Below are positions 26,843 to 35,812 of a stretch of DNA of 64,000 nt, in pieces. A program made the position numbers and the translations under genes. The stretch lies in contig NZ_MRTD01000015.1 in the NCBI RefSeq assembly GCF_001956295.1, forward strand, positions 124,001 through 188,000, written 5' to 3'. Origin of the DNA: Paenibacillus sp. FSL A5-0031. Its GTDB lineage: Bacteria; Bacillota; Bacilli; Paenibacillales; Paenibacillaceae. The notes under the pieces were generated by a model. It had not been told where the DNA came from. It searched no databases and was given only the letters and a program-made list of their open reading frames with translations. Positions within the stretch are counted from its first letter, which is position 1. Each line of letters begins with the position of its first letter.

Positions 26843-27731
26843 TTTTATCACCTGCCGCTTTAAACTGTACAAATGCCAATATGATGATCATGATGACGAT
26901 GGAATACGACACGGTTGCAGCATAGCCGAAATCGGACGAATACTTGAATGACAAATTGTAAATATATTGCGAAATGGACATCGACGCATTACCTGGTCCA
27001 CCCTTCGTAATATTGACAACTTCATCAAACAGCTGCAAGGTTCCGATCGTTGAAGTAATGGATGTAAACAATATGATCGGTTTAAGCAATGGCACCGTAA
27101 TGCCAAAAAACTGTCTCGTAGAGGAGGCGCCATCAATTTTTGCTGCCTCATAAATCGAGTGATCAATATTTTGAAGCGCGGACAAGTAGAAAATCATATT
27201 GTAGCCAGTCCAGCGCCATGTGATTGCAATGATAACTGTTATTTTCGCCCAGAAAGGGTCCGTGATCCATTGAATCGGTGTCGAGACCAAATGGAGATTA
27301 GTCAGCATTTTATTGACCAATCCGTCTGTAGCAAACAAGTATTTAAAAATAACGGAATAAGCAACGAGTGAGGTAACGGCCGGTAAAAATATTGCCGTAC
27401 GGAAAAAACCTTTAAATTTCAGCTTGCTGTCATTTAGCAATACAGAAATAAACATAGCCAAAACAATCATGACGGGTACTTGAATAATCAAATAAATAAA
27501 TGTGTTTTTAACGGCAGTCAAAAACGTTTTATCGCTGAATAGCCGAACGTAGTTATCAAATCCTGTAAATGATAGATTCATACCTTTACCGGATTTAAAC
27601 GATAAAATGAGCGCTTGAATCATCGGATAGAAATAGAACGCCGCAATCATAATGACGGCTAGTATAACGAACATCCATCCAGTTAAGTTGGCTCTCGTGC
27701 GAATACTCACGCCAGGCCTCGCTGCTTTCAC
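26835..27731 (-). CDS. Carbohydrate ABC transporter permease (MalF/GanP type)
   Basis: 298 aa with six helices. The EAA loop reads SIYEAAKIDGASSTRQFFGI, the usual sequence in CUT1 permeases. NLTGWMFVILAV opens the first helix. The start is a GTG (27729-27731) with AAGGGG upstream at a long spacing. It is the partner of the MalG-like permease, which it overlaps by eight bases. No ATPase gene is present, so a shared MsmX-type ATPase elsewhere is expected (family knowledge). Confidence 0.9.
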   Translation of the reverse strand: MKAARPGVSIRTRANLTGWMFVILAVIMIAAFYFYPMIQALILSFKSGKGMNLSFTGFDNYVRLFSDKTFLTAVKNTFIYLIIQVPVMIVLAMFISVLLNDSKLKFKGFFRTAIFLPAVTSLVAYSVIFKYLFATDGLVNKMLTNLHLVSTPIQWITDPFWAKITVIIAITWRWTGYNMIFYLSALQNIDHSIYEAAKIDGASSTRQFFGITVPLLKPIILFTSITSTIGTLQLFDEVVNITKGGPGNASMSISQYIYNLSFKYSSDFGYAATVSYSIVIMIIILAFVQFKAAGDKNG

Positions 27732-27760
27732 GTTAGCCTAACCCCTTTCTTTACGGAAAA

Positions 27761-27843
27761 AATAAAACCTTTAGACTCCTCCAGCTCCTGCTGCCGGAAG
27801 CCGAACATGCGAATCAGGAGTAGGAGAAGCCCCAGGTTTTATT
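27761..27843 (-). terminator. Long intergenic hairpin after the solute-binding gene
   Basis: AATAAAACCT (27761-27770) pairs with AGGTTTTATT (27834-27843); inner CTCCT/AGGAG and CTCCTG/CAGGAG helices extend the stem. Such hairpins between a binding-protein gene and its permeases keep the upstream message abundant, which is the likely role here. Confidence 0.65.
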
Positions 27844-27863
27844 CACTTGCCGTATGCTCTGAT

Positions 27864-29174
27864 TTATTTAACTTGCGTTTCTGCTTGTGCTTGAGCATCG
27901 CTTAGTACTTTATCGATTGTTTTGCCGCCTAAGAAATTTTGCATTTCTACAACGAGAATGTCTTCAATCGCGTACGTGTGCATGCCGTAGTTCACTTTTG
28001 GAATTTTTTCTGTCCATTTAGCGAAATCTTCAATGACCTTTTGTCCGCCGAAAAATTCATCCGCTTGCTTGTACGCATCGCCAGCAGCTGCTGCTTTAAG
28101 AGTACCGATTGCGCCAATCTCTGTTACAAGCTTCTGATAAAGATCTACATCCGAACCAAAAGTTTGTTTCAAGAATTCTGCCGCTGCTTCTTTGCCGTCA
28201 ACGTTCATGACATACCATGAGCTGCCGCCAAGGTTAGAAGCATTTACGGAATTCGGGTTGTTCGTTAGTTTAGGGAATGGCACGACTGCCCATTTGCCGG
28301 ATTGTGATGCTTCAGCCTTAACGGAAGCTGTAATCCAGTTGCCGGTAGGGATCGTTGCTACATCACCGCTATTGAATCCACCAACAAATTGGCTCCAGTC
28401 AGAAATAACCTTCACAATGTCAGCGTTCATAATTTCTTTGTATGTTTCAAAAGCTTCTTTAAGCGCTTCGTTGCCTGCTAAATTAGGTGTAGTGCCGTCT
28501 TCCTTCAAGTACCATGAGCCAGCAGATTGGATCATCATGCGAATGAGTCCAAGGTCATTCGGATCTTGTGTAAGAAGTGCTTTGCCTGTTTTGGCTTTCA
28601 CTGCTTTACCGATCTCGATAAACTTCTTCCAGTCAATATCTTGAAGGTCAGCTAGCTTATAGCCGGCTTCTTCTAAGTAATCTTTTCTTACGTACAAGCC
28701 AGCAGCGCCCGTATCAAATGGTACGCCGTATTGCTTGCCATCTAGGCTTGTTGGCCCGATTTTGTAATCGGCAAAGTCGCCTGGCTTAATGAAATCTGTT
28801 AATTCGAAAAATGCTTCTGGGTAAGCTTGCAAGAAGCTTTGTGCACGGTAATCTTCAATCAATACGATGGTTGGCAAGCTTTTTGTTGTACCTGCGTTCA
28901 AACCAGCATTCAATTTTTGAATAATATCCGCTTGCGCATTTTCAACGATGTTGACTTTTAAAGTGGAATCCGGATTTTTTGCTTTGTAGGCTTCGCTTGC
29001 GCGCTCCATAGCACCGATGTTAAAAGCTTTATCCCACGCCCATACTGTAATTTCCTTCGTCCCCTCAGCAGGTGTACCGCCATTGTTAGGAACATTGTTT
29101 TCTTTACTAGAACATGCGGTCAGCAGTACGAAGCTGGCCAACATAATTGCAAGTAGTTTTTTCAATTCATTCAA
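27864..29174 (-). CDS. Sugar ABC transporter substrate-binding lipoprotein (family 1)
   Basis: 436 aa. The signal peptide ends in lipobox LLTAC with Cys at about residue 21, then a Ser/Asn/Gly linker, so the protein is membrane-anchored outside the cell. Family-1 features are EITVWAWDKAFN, PTIVLIEDYRAQSF, YGVPFDTGAAGLYVRKDYLEEAGY and a C-terminal SDAQAQAETQ. First gene of the transport part of the operon, with a cre-like site in its leader. It probably captures galacto- or arabinogalacto-oligosaccharides, judged by lacZ and the GH51 gene nearby. Confidence 0.92.
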   Translation of the reverse strand: MNELKKLLAIMLASFVLLTACSSKENNVPNNGGTPAEGTKEITVWAWDKAFNIGAMERASEAYKAKNPDSTLKVNIVENAQADIIQKLNAGLNAGTTKSLPTIVLIEDYRAQSFLQAYPEAFFELTDFIKPGDFADYKIGPTSLDGKQYGVPFDTGAAGLYVRKDYLEEAGYKLADLQDIDWKKFIEIGKAVKAKTGKALLTQDPNDLGLIRMMIQSAGSWYLKEDGTTPNLAGNEALKEAFETYKEIMNADIVKVISDWSQFVGGFNSGDVATIPTGNWITASVKAEASQSGKWAVVPFPKLTNNPNSVNASNLGGSSWYVMNVDGKEAAAEFLKQTFGSDVDLYQKLVTEIGAIGTLKAAAAGDAYKQADEFFGGQKVIEDFAKWTEKIPKVNYGMHTYAIEDILVVEMQNFLGGKTIDKVLSDAQAQAETQVK

Positions 29175-29191
29175 CCCCTTGAATACTTATT

Positions 29192-29205
29192 TGAAAGCGT
29201 TTGCC
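29192..29205. promoter_or_regulatory. Candidate CcpA cre site
   Basis: TGAAAGCGTTTGCC matches the cre consensus TGWAANCGNTNWCA at all but two positions near the right end. It lies 18-31 bp before the binding-protein start, where CcpA would block transcription when preferred sugars are present. Confidence 0.5.
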
Positions 29206-29339
29206 GGCTAACGATTTTAATTATATCAACTCGATAAATTGACCCGTTAGCAATATATTTGTGTGCTTTTGTCATTCTATTGTTACCTTTCCAATCGTTA
29301 TTATGTAATTGTGATTTATTTTGTTTATTGGTATTTTTT

Positions 29340-31115
29340 TTAGGAGGATTTGAGCGGAAGCCTAATTTTCACTCGTGTTCCCTCACCGATATCACTCACA
29401 ATTTCAACGCCAAATTCCTCTCCGTAGAGCAATACGATCCGATCTTGAACGTTTCGAATGCCAATTCCAGAGAAAAAATGGCTGCCGCTGCTCGAGCTGT
29501 TGTCCTGATTTTCATGGTCATAATCCTTCATGCCAACCCCATTGTCGACGACTTCAATCACTAATGCATTATCCTCGCGCGAGAAAAGCACATAAATATG
29601 ACCGTCATTTCGCTCTTGGAAGGCGTGAAAAAAGGCATTTTCAATAAATGGCTGGATGATGAGCTTCGGCAAATGATACCCATAACAATCATTCGAAACA
29701 AAATAATTAACGACAATTTGCTCTCCGTAACGAACATGGTTAATGAAAACGTAATGTTTTAAATTAACGAGCTCTTGCGCTACGCTGATTGTCTCGCTGA
29801 TGTTGCTTACTGTATTTTGCAATAATGAAATAAGTGAATTGATCGTGGCTGCTGCTTTTTCCTTGTTGCCCTGCTGCACTAATATTTTGACGGATGCTAA
29901 CGTGTTATAAAGAAAATGAGGATTAATTTGCATTTGCAGCGCTGAAAGCTCTGCATTGCGCTGATCCTTCTGCGTTTGAATCAGCTGCTTAATATAATCA
30001 TTTAGTTCATCCAACATATAGTTGTAAGCATTTCCGAGCTGCTTAATCTCATAACTGCCTGTGACGTTAATATAATTATCGAAGTGATTGGCAGTAATAA
30101 CCGACATTTGTCTAGCCAGCATCGTCAACGATTTCGTCAATCTTCTAGAAATAAGAAATACGATAATAAGTGCACTGAAAACAATGGCAATGCAAATAAG
30201 CGCGACAGTCTTAAAATCAACCATCTCGCTGAGCACTGCTTGCTTGTCGATTAAATTAACGAGGTAAAAATCATAAACAGGGAGATATTGAGACAGCACC
30301 AAGTTGCTTTTCCCCAACACGCTTACATCTTTAAAATCTAATTTTTGCTCGTCAATTTCTTTGGCGTAACCGAGCAGAGCATCTTCTTGTTTTCCTATAA
30401 GCTCATGACGATTGCTCGAAACGACCAAACCAGATCGATCCAAAATAACAACATCGTTGCCTCTGCTTGTGAAGCTTGAATAAAACCGTTTAAATTCACT
30501 TTCCTTTATTGCAAAATAAACAATGCCGTATTTTTTCGCGCTCGTTTTTTCCATAAGTGCCCTTGATGCAACAATGATCGGATCTTCTGCTGACGTATCA
30601 GCCATGTTCTCAAGATCCAACTGATAGATTAATCGCTTTGGCGCGACTAGCGTATTCTCGGTTAAGCGGCTATTTCTAAGCTTCTCCAAGGAATTTGGCC
30701 AATAATAGCTGTCTGTCGAATGGCTTTTGCCATTAATCCCTGTGATCGTAATGGTAACGGGGTACGCAGCGACATTGGACTGAATCCGTTTCATTTGCAT
30801 ACTGGCCTCATAATAACTGCTAACCGACGAAATAGCGTTTTTGTCCGGCTTTGTGAGGAAACCTTTTATCGAACCATTTTGCAGCACATTATTGGAGGCG
30901 GTTACGATCGAATAGTTGAAGGATTCAAAGTTCGCTTTAATTTGACTGATGATTTTGGAATTTGTAATGCTGAAGGTATTCATGAACAGCTTTTCTGACA
31001 TTTGTATCATGACGGTAGAGGTAAGCAGCGACACGGCAATGATGCTGACAAGCGTAACCGTAAACATTTTTATAAATAGGCCGTGATATTTAAATTTGTC
31101 CAAAAAAACTCTCAT
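29340..31115 (-). CDS. YesM-type sensor histidine kinase
   Basis: 591 aa. Two membrane segments (about residues 15-37 and 290-312) flank an extracellular sensor domain, followed by a HAMP region (TKSLTMLARQMSVITAN) and a His_kinase domain with the phospho-acceptor His400 in QINPHFLYNTLAS. The HATPase shows IIQPFIENAFFHA, EVVDNGVGM and the G-box GIGIRNVQDRI. The kinase should detect extracellular sugar and phosphorylate the regulator ending 3 bp upstream. Together with the downstream transporter it is the standard Paenibacillus-type polysaccharide sensing unit. Confidence 0.93.
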   Translation of the reverse strand: MRVFLDKFKYHGLFIKMFTVTLVSIIAVSLLTSTVMIQMSEKLFMNTFSITNSKIISQIKANFESFNYSIVTASNNVLQNGSIKGFLTKPDKNAISSVSSYYEASMQMKRIQSNVAAYPVTITITGINGKSHSTDSYYWPNSLEKLRNSRLTENTLVAPKRLIYQLDLENMADTSAEDPIIVASRALMEKTSAKKYGIVYFAIKESEFKRFYSSFTSRGNDVVILDRSGLVVSSNRHELIGKQEDALLGYAKEIDEQKLDFKDVSVLGKSNLVLSQYLPVYDFYLVNLIDKQAVLSEMVDFKTVALICIAIVFSALIIVFLISRRLTKSLTMLARQMSVITANHFDNYINVTGSYEIKQLGNAYNYMLDELNDYIKQLIQTQKDQRNAELSALQMQINPHFLYNTLASVKILVQQGNKEKAAATINSLISLLQNTVSNISETISVAQELVNLKHYVFINHVRYGEQIVVNYFVSNDCYGYHLPKLIIQPFIENAFFHAFQERNDGHIYVLFSREDNALVIEVVDNGVGMKDYDHENQDNSSSSGSHFFSGIGIRNVQDRIVLLYGEEFGVEIVSDIGEGTRVKIRLPLKSS

Positions 31116-31118
31116 AAC

Positions 31119-32693
31119 CTAATCCCTCTTCTTGCCCATGTATTGTTTTCTATAATGACTAGGCGACAGACCCGTCAGCTTCTTAAATACTTTCGTGAAA
31201 TAACTGTGATCTGAATAACCAACCATGCCGCTAATCTCAGAAATGGACGCTGCGTCTTGCTGCAGCAGCTCAGCCGCTTTCTCCACTCTGATTTTATTCA
31301 AATATTCACTAAAACCTTCTTTGTTATGCGCTGTGAAATAACTAGACAAATACGATGGATTAAAATGAAAATGCTTGGCGATCTCTGTCAGACTAAGCGG
31401 CTCAGCATAGTTCTCCCGAATAAATTGCAGCAGCAGTGTCATATTCGGATTGCTGCTTGCTGCGCCTCTCACCTGAACCACGTCATTCACTTCGTTAATA
31501 AATGACTGTAAGAGCGCAGCTGCCTCGTTAACATGAGAAGATTCACCAATGGATTTGAAATAGGCGTACTTCGTTTCATCTAGTTTTTTCATCGCTGGGT
31601 CAAGGCGGCCCAATAAAATCGTTATATTGAAAATGACATTTCCTAAGAAGGATTTAAACTCGAAAACATCGGTTTTATATTGGCTTGAACGGCTATTCAC
31701 ATAATGGAGCAGTTCGCCAAACGCTTCATCGAACTGCCGTCTGTTCAAAAGCTCAGTAAATTGATTCATGTTGAAAACATCAATTTCATCCGAGGTTTTT
31801 GGAAGTTCGCCATGTACGATCAAACGATTGGTGGACGGAAGAAAGTAACGGTAAGAGTTTAATTTCAGAAAACTGTTCTTGTAGTTCGAACCAAGCTGTC
31901 TCAAATCATCAAATGTCTCACCGATCGTCCAACCAATCTCATTCAGCCGCTCTCCCGTCCAAGCAGCAAGCTCTCTGCCTGCTCTTACCAAGCTATGCTG
32001 CTCGCTTTGATCCATATTGACGAGTAGTGCTGCCAAATTAGGTTCTACCGGCAGTGCAAAATAAACCGCCTGCGGACATTCGCTGCTGAGCACCGCTTTC
32101 ATTTTGTCGAGCCAATAGGAATCATCATATCTTTCCCTGCTCATGCTGTTTAGAGACTTCAAATCTGCCCCAATCAGCCGATAGCTGTTATGCGGAAATG
32201 CTTCTGCAAGGACGTGGTCATCCACATCGATTTCGTAACCGGATATTAGCTTCTCTACAATATGTTTAACGGATAAAGCCTCGTTAGTTGATTCCACTAG
32301 CTTCAGAGACGGAATTTTTTGCGCCGTTCGTTTCACCGTGTCTAATAGCTGAATAGCTTCAAGCTTAGGTTTTAAAATATAGTCGACTACGCCGCTTTGA
32401 AAGGTCGATCTCACATAATCAAACTCGCCATAACTGCTCAATATGATGACTTCAATCTCTGGATATCTTGCCTTTATTGCACGAGTTAACTCTTCTCCGC
32501 CCATAACAGGCATAACGATATCAGTGATCACAATATGAGGCTCGACGCGCTCGATCAGCTCAAGTGCCTCTTTTCCATTGGATGCCTCTCCTACTATCTG
32601 GAAGCCCTCCTGCTCCCAATTCAACAGATGCTTAATTCCCTGCCTGACTAATAGTTCGTCATCTACAATAACAACACGACATGAAATTTCCAT
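31119..32693 (-). CDS. YesN-type response regulator, receiver plus AraC domain
   Basis: 524 aa from the ATG at 32691-32693, chosen for GGAGG seven bases upstream; the frame is open 17 codons further. The receiver has VVIVDDE, phospho-acceptor Asp58 in ITDIVMPVMGG and the Lys in YILKPKLEA. A long middle region of unknown fold leads to a C-terminal AraC HTH pair (LTEIAKHFHFNPSYLSSYFT and ISGMVGYSDHSYFTKVFKK). It stands directly upstream of its kinase and probably activates the ABC transporter-lacZ genes and perhaps the GH51 gene. Confidence 0.93.
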   Translation of the reverse strand: MEISCRVVIVDDELLVRQGIKHLLNWEQEGFQIVGEASNGKEALELIERVEPHIVITDIVMPVMGGEELTRAIKARYPEIEVIILSSYGEFDYVRSTFQSGVVDYILKPKLEAIQLLDTVKRTAQKIPSLKLVESTNEALSVKHIVEKLISGYEIDVDDHVLAEAFPHNSYRLIGADLKSLNSMSRERYDDSYWLDKMKAVLSSECPQAVYFALPVEPNLAALLVNMDQSEQHSLVRAGRELAAWTGERLNEIGWTIGETFDDLRQLGSNYKNSFLKLNSYRYFLPSTNRLIVHGELPKTSDEIDVFNMNQFTELLNRRQFDEAFGELLHYVNSRSSQYKTDVFEFKSFLGNVIFNITILLGRLDPAMKKLDETKYAYFKSIGESSHVNEAAALLQSFINEVNDVVQVRGAASSNPNMTLLLQFIRENYAEPLSLTEIAKHFHFNPSYLSSYFTAHNKEGFSEYLNKIRVEKAAELLQQDAASISEISGMVGYSDHSYFTKVFKKLTGLSPSHYRKQYMGKKRD

Positions 32694-32744
32694 TCGTAAA
32701 CCTCCGTCATCCCCGTCATTTTTTTCTGTCAAATAAGAAGGCAA

Positions 32745-33647
32745 TCATTCATAATAGCTGCGAATAACAATATCTTGGTCATAATTCCCGAATCCTTTTC
32801 CATAAAGGGTGAGACCGCCGCGGCCCTGCGATGTATCATCCGCACTTATGCGGAATGTCCACTGCGAACGATTCCATGATACATCATCAATTGTCATATC
32901 AGAAATTTGCTGACCATCGATAAAGGAACCTTTTTTATTTATTCGAAGCACCTTTAATAGGCCATACTGATTAACGTCAGAATGCCACCAATCTGGTGAA
33001 TAACGGCCTCTCATCCGGCCGAAGTCGCCAGGACTCGTCCACATGCCAAGCTTTTGCTCATTCAGAGCAAATTGAATATCTGACGGCCAATTCTCATTGA
33101 CATAGGGTGCCTCTGATCCAATTTCAAATGATATTTCAATTTCCTGTACGACCTGATCCTTAAATAAATAATTAGGAATTTTGTATTCAACAAAACCTCT
33201 AGTGAACCATAAAATCCCTGCTTGAACACGCTCAGGATCCATAAAATAAGTGGGCATGTCATAATGCCCAATCATCTTCTCCTTGGATGCTATGCCGCAG
33301 GTCGGAGCAGCTTCAATATCTGTATAATGTCCAACCGGCATGGACACTTCCTTATATTTTCTAGAACTCTCTGCATATTTAGACAGTTTAACTTGGAGAT
33401 ACTCCGTCGACAAGGAGCAATATTTATAAGTGCCTCCATTTATTCTGCGCATTCTATAACTAACGAGGCCGGCATTTTGCAGCTTGTTGACATGGGTGCT
33501 TACAATTGCGCTGCTCAAATACAGCTCTGCAGCAAGCTCCTTTATATGCATCTCTTTGTTGTTCAGCAAATCAATAATTTGCAAGCGCACTTCGCTCGCA
33601 AGCGCTTCGTATACTCGCAGCGACGCTGCATCGGTTGATAAATACAT
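32745..33647 (-). CDS. ArsR-like HTH regulator fused to a beta-rich C-terminal domain
   Basis: 300 aa from the ATG at 33645-33647 (GGGTGAG upstream; the frame is 20 codons longer). Residues about 10-85 are an ArsR-type winged helix: ALASEVRLQIIDLLNNKEMHI, ELYLSSAIVSTHVNKLQNAG. The metal-sensing ELCVC motif of true ArsR proteins is absent. The last 180 residues are rich in Trp, Gly and aromatic motifs (NENWPSDIQFALNEQKLG, GYGKGF-like ends), suggesting a carbohydrate-binding jelly roll. It is divergent from the GH51 gene and upstream of the YesN gene, so a sugar-responsive repressor is the best guess. Confidence 0.82.
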   Translation of the reverse strand: MYLSTDAASLRVYEALASEVRLQIIDLLNNKEMHIKELAAELYLSSAIVSTHVNKLQNAGLVSYRMRRINGGTYKYCSLSTEYLQVKLSKYAESSRKYKEVSMPVGHYTDIEAAPTCGIASKEKMIGHYDMPTYFMDPERVQAGILWFTRGFVEYKIPNYLFKDQVVQEIEISFEIGSEAPYVNENWPSDIQFALNEQKLGMWTSPGDFGRMRGRYSPDWWHSDVNQYGLLKVLRINKKGSFIDGQQISDMTIDDVSWNRSQWTFRISADDTSQGRGGLTLYGKGFGNYDQDIVIRSYYE

Positions 33648-33764
33648 CTGAAACTCACCCGCTTTTACAATTAGTAATTTAGTTAATCCTAAAGCAATTC
33701 GCAACAATAGTATTGAATGTATTTATTTATTATGATAAATATTAAATATTAAATCAACAAATAT

Positions 33765-33786
33765 GAATTAGTTAATATATTAATTC
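33765..33786. promoter_or_regulatory. Inverted repeat before the GH51 gene
   Basis: GAATTA (33765-33770) and TAATTC (33781-33786) flank TTAATATATTAA, a near-perfect 22-bp dyad 21 bp upstream of the GH51 start and just before its AGGAGG. It is a candidate operator for the divergent ArsR-like protein in a very AT-rich intergenic region. Confidence 0.45.
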
Positions 33787-33806
33787 AATTAGGAGGAATA
33801 TAATTC

Positions 33807-35318
33807 ATGTCTATGAAATCCACCATGCATATTGATAAAAACTTCACACTTTCCGCAGTCGACCCACGGCTCTATGGATCATTCATTGAGCACTTAGGCA
33901 GAGCGGTATATGGCGGAATTTACGAGCCCGGCCATCCTACCGCAGATGAAAATGGCTTCCGCAGCGATGCGTTGGAGGCCATTCGCTCTTTGAATGTGCC
34001 AATTATACGTTATCCAGGAGGAAATTTTGTATCCGGCTATAATTGGGAGGATGGTGTCGGGCCTAAATCCGAGCGCAAACGTCTTCTTGATCTTGCATGG
34101 TGGACAACAGAAACGAATGAAGTAGGAACAAACGAATTTGCAGATTGGGCGAAGCTTGTCGGCTCAGAAGTGATGATGGCTGTAAATCTTGGAACACGCG
34201 GCATTGATGCGGCTAGAAACCTTGTTGAATATTGTAACCATCCATCAGGGTCTTACTACAGCGATCTTCGCATTTCGCATGGCTATAAAGAGCCTCATAA
34301 ATTTAAAACATGGTGCTTAGGGAATGAGATGGACGGACCTTGGCAAATCGGAGCAAAAACTGCTGTGGAATATGGAAGACTTGCGAATGAAACGGCCAAA
34401 GCAATGCGCTGGGTCGATCCATCTATCGAGCTTGTTGCTTGTGGCAGCTCTTCCAGCGGCATGAGCACTTTCGCGGAGTGGGAAGCAACCGTGCTTGACC
34501 TTACCTATGATCAAGTAGACTTCCTATCGCTTCATACGTATTACAACAATAACGAAAACGATTCCTCCAACTTCTTGGCAAAATCGCTTGATATGGATCA
34601 GTTCATTTACAGCGTAACAGCCATTTGCGACTATATGAAGGCAAAGAAACGGAGCAAGAAAAAGCTGATGCTCTCGCTTGATGAGTGGAATGTATGGAAC
34701 TCGATCGGCTCAAGCCGAGCAGAAGAGCTTTGGCAAGTTGCTCCACCTGAATTCGAGGATGTGTATACACTAGAGGATGCACTGGCTGTAGGCTGCTTCC
34801 TAATTACACTGCTCAAACATGCGGACCGCGTAAAAATGGCATGTATCGCTCAACTGATTAATGTCATCGCCCCAATTATGACAGAGACCGGCGGGCCATT
34901 ATGGCTGCAAACGACCTATTATCCTTATCTTCACGCTTCCGTTTATGGAAGAGGAACCGTGCTTCATCCGATTATTTCATCACCGAAATACGATTCCAAG
35001 GATTTCACTGACGTTCCTTATTTAGAAGCAATCAGCGTTTTTAATGAGGAGCTAGGCGAAATTACTATTTTCGCCGTCAATCGTCATTTGTCTGAAGGGC
35101 TTGAGCTTGATGTAGATGTGCGCAGCTTCGGCGATGTGAGCATTATCGAGCATATTGTTTTGGAGCATGATGATTTGAAAGCCAATAATACGAAAACGAA
35201 CCCAAGCAACGTCGTACCTCATAACCGCGGCACTGCCAGAGCTGATAATGGAAACGTTAAAGCGATGCTCGGCAAAGCATCTTGGAACGTGATCAGACTT
35301 CAAACTAACAGAGGTTAA
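33807..35318 (+). CDS. abfA: Alpha-N-arabinofuranosidase, glycoside hydrolase family 51
   Basis: 503 aa, the normal length of intracellular GH51 enzymes that release arabinofuranose from arabinan and arabinoxylan oligosaccharides. The acid/base is Glu174 in CLGNEMDGPW and the nucleophile Glu293 in SLDEWNVW. YGSFIEHLGRAVYGG and RYPGGNFVSGYNWEDG are the family's opening motifs. There is no signal peptide. TTAGGAGG supports the ATG. It is a single-gene unit closed by a strong terminator and divergent from the ArsR-like regulator, functionally linked to lacZ for arabinogalactan breakdown. Confidence 0.96.
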   Translation: MSMKSTMHIDKNFTLSAVDPRLYGSFIEHLGRAVYGGIYEPGHPTADENGFRSDALEAIRSLNVPIIRYPGGNFVSGYNWEDGVGPKSERKRLLDLAWWTTETNEVGTNEFADWAKLVGSEVMMAVNLGTRGIDAARNLVEYCNHPSGSYYSDLRISHGYKEPHKFKTWCLGNEMDGPWQIGAKTAVEYGRLANETAKAMRWVDPSIELVACGSSSSGMSTFAEWEATVLDLTYDQVDFLSLHTYYNNNENDSSNFLAKSLDMDQFIYSVTAICDYMKAKKRSKKKLMLSLDEWNVWNSIGSSRAEELWQVAPPEFEDVYTLEDALAVGCFLITLLKHADRVKMACIAQLINVIAPIMTETGGPLWLQTTYYPYLHASVYGRGTVLHPIISSPKYDSKDFTDVPYLEAISVFNEELGEITIFAVNRHLSEGLELDVDVRSFGDVSIIEHIVLEHDDLKANNTKTNPSNVVPHNRGTARADNGNVKAMLGKASWNVIRLQTNRG

Positions 35319-35354
35319 TTCTGCCTCTCAGAATGATAGAAAACATACTAAAAA

Positions 35355-35386
35355 ACCGCCGAAGCTATAGCTTCAGCGGTTTTTTT
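35355..35386. terminator. Bidirectional terminator
   Basis: ACCGCCGAAGCTA pairs with TAGCTTCAGCGGT (one mismatch), followed by TTTTTT on the plus strand and TTTTT on the minus strand. It separates the convergent GH51 and Gre-like genes. Confidence 0.93.
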
Positions 35387-35392
35387 CTGGTT

Positions 35393-35812
35393 CTATTGAA
35401 TATGAAGCATTCGCATTCGCATAGCTCCAGCTGGCGTCTCAACCGATATAATATCTTCTATGCGGCTCATCAGCAGCTGTCTTCCGACAGGAGATAGGAA
35501 CGAAATGTTGTTCTGCTCCGGATCTGCATCATGCGGATAAACAATTTTGAACGTATCTGAGGTAGCGTCATCCAAATAAGAAATGGTAACCTCGCAGCCT
35601 ATAAATACGGTTGATGGCAAACGCTCATCCGATGATTTCAGCTCTTTCTCAACAAACTGTACATATTCGGTAATAAATTGATAGATTTGCTTTCGCTCTG
35701 ACTCCTGTTTAGGCGCGTGTGCATCAAGAAAAGCTTGCTTCTCTTCACCCAAAACTACGAGCTGAAGCCTTAGCTGATCTCTAAGGGTATCTAAGGGAAG
35801 ACTATGGTTCAT
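35393..35812 (-). CDS. GreA/GreB-family factor with altered N-terminal tip
   Basis: 139 aa from the ATG at 35810-35812 (GGGGGTGA eight bases upstream). The C-terminal FKBP-like Gre domain is clear: DTFKIVYPHDADPEQNNISFLSPVGRQLL then DIISVETPAG. The N-terminal part is a predicted coiled coil, but the acidic tip motif of GreA (GDLSENAEY-like) is missing; the loop reads DAHAPKQESERK. It may bind RNA polymerase in the secondary channel without normal cleavage activity, like Rnk or Gfh1 (inference). Its start lies inside a 24-codon upstream ORF. Confidence 0.82.
   Translation of the reverse strand: MNHSLPLDTLRDQLRLQLVVLGEEKQAFLDAHAPKQESERKQIYQFITEYVQFVEKELKSSDERLPSTVFIGCEVTISYLDDATSDTFKIVYPHDADPEQNNISFLSPVGRQLLMSRIEDIISVETPAGAMRMRMLHIQ

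Noticed and set aside
33222..33638. 138-codon plus-strand frame in the ArsR-like gene
   Set aside because: Shadow of the minus-strand gene, without a start site or recognisable domain.
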